Position numbers and translations under genes: made by a program
Notes under the pieces: generated by a model
Told to the model about the DNA's origin: nothing
The model's database searches: none
The model's input: the letters and a program-made list of their open reading frames with translations, nothing else
Assembly: GCA_016748015.1 (NCBI GenBank)
Contig: JAAOMT010000439.1
Location: forward strand, 773,147 to 837,146
Direction: 5' to 3'
Source: Geosiphon pyriformis
Lineage: Eukaryota > Glomeromycota > Glomeromycetes > Archaeosporales > Geosiphonaceae
DNA length: 64,000 bases
Shown: positions 59,796 through 64,000 of the stretch, one piece after another
How positions within the stretch are numbered: position 1 is the stretch's first letter
Layout of the letters: every line of letters begins with the position of its first letter

Positions 59796-59851
59796 CAATT
59801 TGGAAAAAAGGGTATAGGTAAAAAAAGATATAAGTTTTTAAAAGTTTAGGG

Positions 59852-60170
59852 TTTTAGCGGCAATGATGACAACTCCCAATCACGTATCTACTTGGTTGGG
59901 AGCATTAAGTTAGGTTATCGTTGTTGCGAGTGATCAATAGTGAAACTCCCAATCACGTATCTACTTACTCATCATTGGTTGCGTCGCTTATTCTTAGGAT
60001 TTTAGCGGCAACGACGACAACTCCCAATAACGTATTACTTGGTTGGGAGCATTAAGTTTCTACTTAGGTTATCGTTGTTGCGAGTGACTAATCATGAAAC
60101 TCCCAATCATGTATTACTTGGTTGGGAGCATTGAGTTTCTACTTACTCATCATTGGTTGCGTCGCTCATG
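59852..60170 (+). repeat. Tandem repeat with recurring hairpin
   Basis: Two imperfect units of about 150 bases start at TTTTAGCGGCAA (about 59852 and 60000). Each contains two half-units beginning AACTCCCAAT (59871, 59944, 60019, 60098). Three of the four half-units carry CTCCCAA ... TTGGTTGGGAG, a 7-bp stem. Other shared words are GGTTATCGTTGTTGCGAGTG and CATTGGTTGCGTCGCT. Confidence 0.85.
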
Positions 60171-61034
60171 TTTAATGGTGGGATGCTGATTATATGGCTT
60201 TATTAATTCTGCTACCAACAAGATTGAGAGCAGTCGTGCTTACTGGAACAATCTGATTCTCAGACGTGAAGAAGTGGATGTGAATCGAATACAAATTCGA
60301 CGGCTAGGACTCAATACTCGAAGCATTGCTAATCGTTAGTAATATCAATTACAGATGGAAACGGAGGTAATTGTAAACAAAGAAGGTGTGCGAACCCTCG
60401 GAGTATCAGTCCATGTCAACGGGAAAAAAATTCGTTAAAGGGTAATTATACAACGATCATATCGGCACCGAACATGACAAGAGAGAATCTGCAATCCGTG
60501 GCTGTTCTTATAAATTTATATACCCGCCCCCTCTTTTTTGCATAGATCGATAATGAGATCGAACAGAGCTCAAAGTGGCGTGAAACCAGGCATCCTGCAG
60601 AGCAAATCGTAAGATATTTAATATCTTCTTCCCACGTTTTTATTCAATATTCAGAGTAACTGGCAATATTTACACCAATTATTATCATACTACTGTTAAA
60701 GATTTAATAGTGTGAGACTTTCGACTCACCTGAAGTCGAAAATGAATATGAAGAGGATGAAAGTGAAGTTGACGATTTGGAGACAAGAAAAAAGAGGGAA
60801 AGGCAGGTCTTCATTGAAATTTTAGTTATTCAAATCTAAGAATATATAATTACTGAGGCCCCTACTAAACTCTTAACTGTAAACAGGTATCCGCAGGAAA
60901 GCGTAAACGAAAAGAATCCGACGGTGGTCATTTCGAATCCAATAAAGACGACAAAGACGGGATTACTCGATATGCAGACGAAGATGATGTTGAGAATGGA
61001 AGCGACGATGAGGCTAGTGATTCTCCTTCTCTTT

Positions 61035-61257
61035 GCATAACTTGATTGTCCTGCAAAATTTTCTGCGTCAAGCCCCATCTAGTGAACTCCAAACATCATT
61101 GAATGGCGGCTTAAAAAGGATAGTATCATGATAGAGTTGTAAAAAGTGTTTGTATGCCCACTTTTCGGGTGCGTGCCCATCCAGATACTTCTCAATTGCT
61201 ATTGACGTAAAAGAGCTATGTAAAGTGGACCAGTACAGAATACAATTATCATTCAAG
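61035..61257 (-). repeat. Inverted repeat arm 2 with coding fragment
   Basis: Read on the minus strand it gives CILYWSTLHSSFTSIAIEKY and FNDVWSSLDGA, the same peptide as at 59570-59795 with a few changes and a stop after LDGA. It is a partial inverted copy of the first exon of the relic. Confidence 0.85.
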
Positions 61258-61639
61258 AAAAGTTACCTTCATAACCAGGGAAACGTGAAATTGAGGTCCT
61301 AAATAACTGAACTTGTTTCCCCTGTGCTTTGCCCTGTAAAATAAATGGTCAATAAGGATTGCGCATGAACTGGGGTTGCTCATAGCCTTGTTGTCTATTA
61401 TTTCTTAGACTAATTAATTATGGTTATAATTTCCTAAATATATAAATTGAAATTAATTCTGAAGTAAAAACTGATTTTGGTAATTTGGTCTTTGCTATTA
61501 TAAATTACTAGTAATATATTGAGTACATAATATAGAGCTGAATTTTGCTGATAATTTCAAACTAATATTTAATAATAATTTGGTTGAAAATATCTAGGTT
61601 TTAATGAAAATAAATAATGTTGTAAATTAGGAAATTTAT
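61258..61639. other. Short spacer
   Basis: Nothing recognised. Confidence 0.4.
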
Positions 61640-62400
61640 TTGATAAGATTGATTGTTTTGTTGCTAATTTTATTGTCTGATTCTACAATTTTTGGCCCAG
61701 TGTTTTTTGTTTTTACAATAATAACAACTTTTTGTTTAAAATTAATTTTGGTGTGGTTAAAACTGATTTTTGCTTTGATTTTGATCTCAATTTTGTATCA
61801 ATTTTCTTTTTTGAGTTTTCAATTTTTTTTTCTGTTGTTATACTAGATTTTCCAATAGTTATGTTTATAAATTTGGTGTAAATTGCTTCTTTAATTATCA
61901 TATTATTTTTGGCGACTTGAATAATTTTGGCTAAAATATTAAGTAAATAAAATCTATTTTTTTTAATTAGAAGATAAATCGATCAAGAATTTGTGAATTT
62001 GAATAATAATTTTCTGTTTTTAGTTGTTTGATTCTTCTAAGAAATTTATTGAATCTTTTTAAATAAGTAATAACAGATTTATTAGATTATTGTCTAAGAT
62101 TTCTAAAACAATTTAAGAATAATAAAAGTATTTACATTTGTAAAATATTTAATAAAAGCTGTTTTAAAAGTATTATAATTATTAAAAACATTTGTTGTTT
62201 TTTGCAAAAAGTAAAAAATAGTTTTAAAAAATTTGGTTATATTTTATTTATTAGCTTTAATGTCTTTGTTACTTTATCCAATTATTTTTCTAGATTAACT
62301 TTACCATTTTTTACTGAGAAATCAGGAATTTTGACAATATAATATGAAATAATTATGTTTTTGATTTTCTTTTCTAAGCTTTTTTCTGAGTTTTCTTAGT
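61640..62400 (-). pseudogene. Retrotransposon Gag relic (Ty3-like)
   Basis: Minus strand, in several frames. VKIPDFSVKNGKVNLEK (about 62310-62345) resembles the IPxFSGKxxE start of Ty3-type Gag. FNNYNTFKTAFIKYFTNVNTF (about 62145-62205) resembles the WxxFKxxFxxRF segment. ITYLKRFNKFLRRIKQLKTE (about 62005-62075) matches the Y..RF..LLRR block. LAKIIQVAKNNM (about 61900-61935) matches the L..AI.VA.. helix. A Lys/Ser-rich tail follows (61640-61880). It has many stops. No reverse transcriptase or LTR was seen in the window. Confidence 0.45.
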
Positions 62401-64000
62401 TTTTTAACTGTTTAGTTTTATTTTAGTAATTATTTTCAAGTAAACTTTTACTGATATTTTTTTTTCTTGTTAAATAAATTCAAATAAGCTGTAAAAATTA
62501 GTAAAATTTTCTATTTTAAAAAAATAATTTAAAGATAATTTTGAAGTTTAAAATTAAATTAGAAATACTAAATAGTATAATAGTAAGTACTGTTTTGTTA
62601 ACTTGTTTTTAATGTTTATACGTTTTGGCAGCCAGTTTTGATGCATTAAATACTGTTTTTGTTTTTTTTAATAAGTAAGTTCAAAGACTAATTCTAATTA
62701 AAGAAAATATTTTTTTTAAATAAACATTGTTTTATATAAAACTTTTCAAATTATAGTTAAGTTTTTGAAAATAGGTGTTAAAAAGTTGAGAGCCCAAAGT
62801 ATTTGAATTTGTTGAATAGTAAATAATATTTTTATAAAAAGTATTTTTAACTTTTATAATATTGTATTCTTCAAAAAAATAATTATTAACTTTGTTGTTA
62901 AGATAATTATAAAAAGTAGTTTTTATAACTAAAATTATGTTTGAAATATTGAATTTTTGTTAACAATAAATGTAAAATTGTTAATAATACTTTAGAGTTT
63001 TTGTTTTAATTACAGTTATTACTTTGTATAATTTTTAGACTATGTTAATTTTCTAGAAAAACACCAAATGTTACCAGAGATTTTTTATCTTTGATTATAG
63101 TTATTTTTTTGATAATAACTTCCAATTTACTGTTTTTATATTGGAATGATAAGTGTTTTTATAAACTAATTATGATAAAAATAGCTGCGAAAAAGATAAA
63201 TACCTCCGGGTTTTTCCTATAAGTATAGAGCTATTAATGTTAATACAATAATAGCAATTGCAATTAGAGAAAATTCATTTTCTTCGATTAAATATTTAAC
63301 AATTTATAAAAAAATTAGTAATTATTTCTTATACTAGTAAAATATTTTATTTTGACATTTAATTAAATAAACCATTTAAAGTCAAAGTCATTTTAAAAAT
63401 AGTCTCTAAAATCCTGAAATTTTGGACTAGATTTTTCTTTAAGTTTGGCTAGTTGATGATTTTACTTCTATTACATGAAATTTGTTCAAGGTTATCTTGA
63501 ATATATCATCAAAATGAATATGCTATTTCAACTATTAATGCGAGAATATTGATTGTTTAAATAGTCAATTAACATTATAAAAAAGATTTTATACTTTTCT
63601 ACCTACTTCCTTGAATATTTAGCTCTTTTGATAATATTTTTGATCGATTAAATAGAGATTCGACTTTTTAATTGATTAGAAAGCCAACAACCCAATCTCC
63701 TATTTCGGATTAGGTTTAATTATTTTGCTTTTAAATATTTAACAATAAAAAAACTTTTCACTCCAGAAAATTATTTGGTTACAAAATCATCACTAAGAAA
63801 TAAAAAATTTATTAAACCGCTCAAGATTCTTTTAAATGGCTCTAAATTTAAGTATTATAAAAATAAAAATCAATCTGAAATAAAATTTCTAAAATTTAGG
63901 AGAGAATTTTTGTAGCTAAATGAATTACAAAATTTTGTTTAACATTTAAAAATATAATATTATAGATTTATTAAGCTAATAAATTAAGGACTTCTGTTTT
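62401..64000. other. AT-rich DNA to the window end
   Basis: Plus strand is T-rich as in the Gag relic, so it may be older element sequence. No gene is supportable. A slightly GC-richer patch lies at 63200-63235. Confidence 0.4.

Larger units (their letters stand above)
59540..61045 (+). pseudogene. Multi-exon relic with acidic/basic C-terminal region, family unknown
   Basis: The first open piece (to 59817) reads CILYWSTLHSSFTSIAIGKY, PEKWLYEHFLQLYHHTILF and FNDVWSSLDGAWRKRFRGAI. After a tandem repeat, pieces continue: NSATKIESSRAYWNNLILRR with EEVDVNRIQIRRLGLNTRSI (60205-60335), then EGVRTLGVSVHVNGKK followed by an in-frame stop. A GT-AG intron (about 60442-60545) leads to EIEQSSKWRETRHPAEQI, intron 60609-60710 to ETFDSPEVENEYEEDESEVD with RKKRERQ, and intron 60807-60886 to VSAGKRKRKESDGG and the end (TGA 61043-61045). 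The last three exons have clean borders and an acidic/Lys-Arg composition typical of nuclear proteins. The TGA lies at the edge of the inverted repeat, so the original C-terminus was probably lost. No family recognised. Confidence 0.45.

Noticed and set aside
1-64000. tRNA, rRNA or CRISPR arrays
   Set aside because: I looked for GGTTCGA-type T-loops, rRNA-like conserved blocks and regularly spaced direct repeats with unique spacers and saw none; the regular repeats present are coding Sel1 units or simple tandem repeats.

Overview
The window reads as nuclear DNA of an arbuscular mycorrhizal fungus (Glomeromycotina, most likely Rhizophagus or a close relative). The reasons are very high A+T, short GT-AG introns of about 70-105 nt with CTAAC-like branch sites, and long arrays of 36-residue Sel1 repeats fused to TKL-type kinases. 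It also holds class-3 lipase-like genes and protein families I remember only from Rhizophagus. The assignment is from composition and remembered families, not from a database search. Two N runs (4087-4220 and 24233-24419) show that this is a draft assembly.

Layout. 1-7 kb: two Tc1/mariner transposase relics (minus strand), a degraded membrane-protein gene (1600-3163), a degraded unknown gene (3202-3993) and a decayed kinase-Sel1 copy (5.9-6.95 kb). 7-14.8 kb: a dead class-3 lipase (minus), then a divergently oriented, nearly intact class-3 lipase-like gene (11133-13606) with one in-frame TAG, then a Q/E-rich secreted-protein relic. 15-23.5 kb: AT-rich DNA with trinucleotide microsatellites around an intact 8-exon cytochrome P450 (18898-20975). 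23.6-37.8 kb: two divergent kinase/Sel1 genes with opposite domain order (Sel1 then kinase on minus; kinase then Sel1 on plus). The 4.3 kb between them holds copies of dispersed repeats found elsewhere in the window. 40.9-48.4 kb: two close paralogues of a Ser-rich membrane protein in head-to-head orientation, with an inverted repeat between them (about 44.12-44.60 and 46.05-46.66 kb). 50.2-51.7 kb: a second, apparently intact class-3 lipase-like gene. 52.5-54.6 kb: relics of a TET/JBP-like 2-oxoglutarate dioxygenase and of an unidentified gene. 59.1-61.3 kb: a polypyrimidine tract, a multi-exon relic, a hairpin-bearing tandem repeat and a flanking inverted repeat. 61.6-62.4 kb: a retrotransposon Gag relic. 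The rest is AT-rich DNA with no supportable gene.

Intact candidates are few: the P450, the second lipase-like gene, the two Ser-rich membrane proteins and the minus-strand Sel1-kinase gene (broken by a gap). The first lipase and the plus-strand kinase-Sel1 gene are almost intact but carry in-frame stops. Two themes stand out. All three lipase-fold copies lack the nucleophile serine. Related sequences repeatedly occur as inverted pairs.
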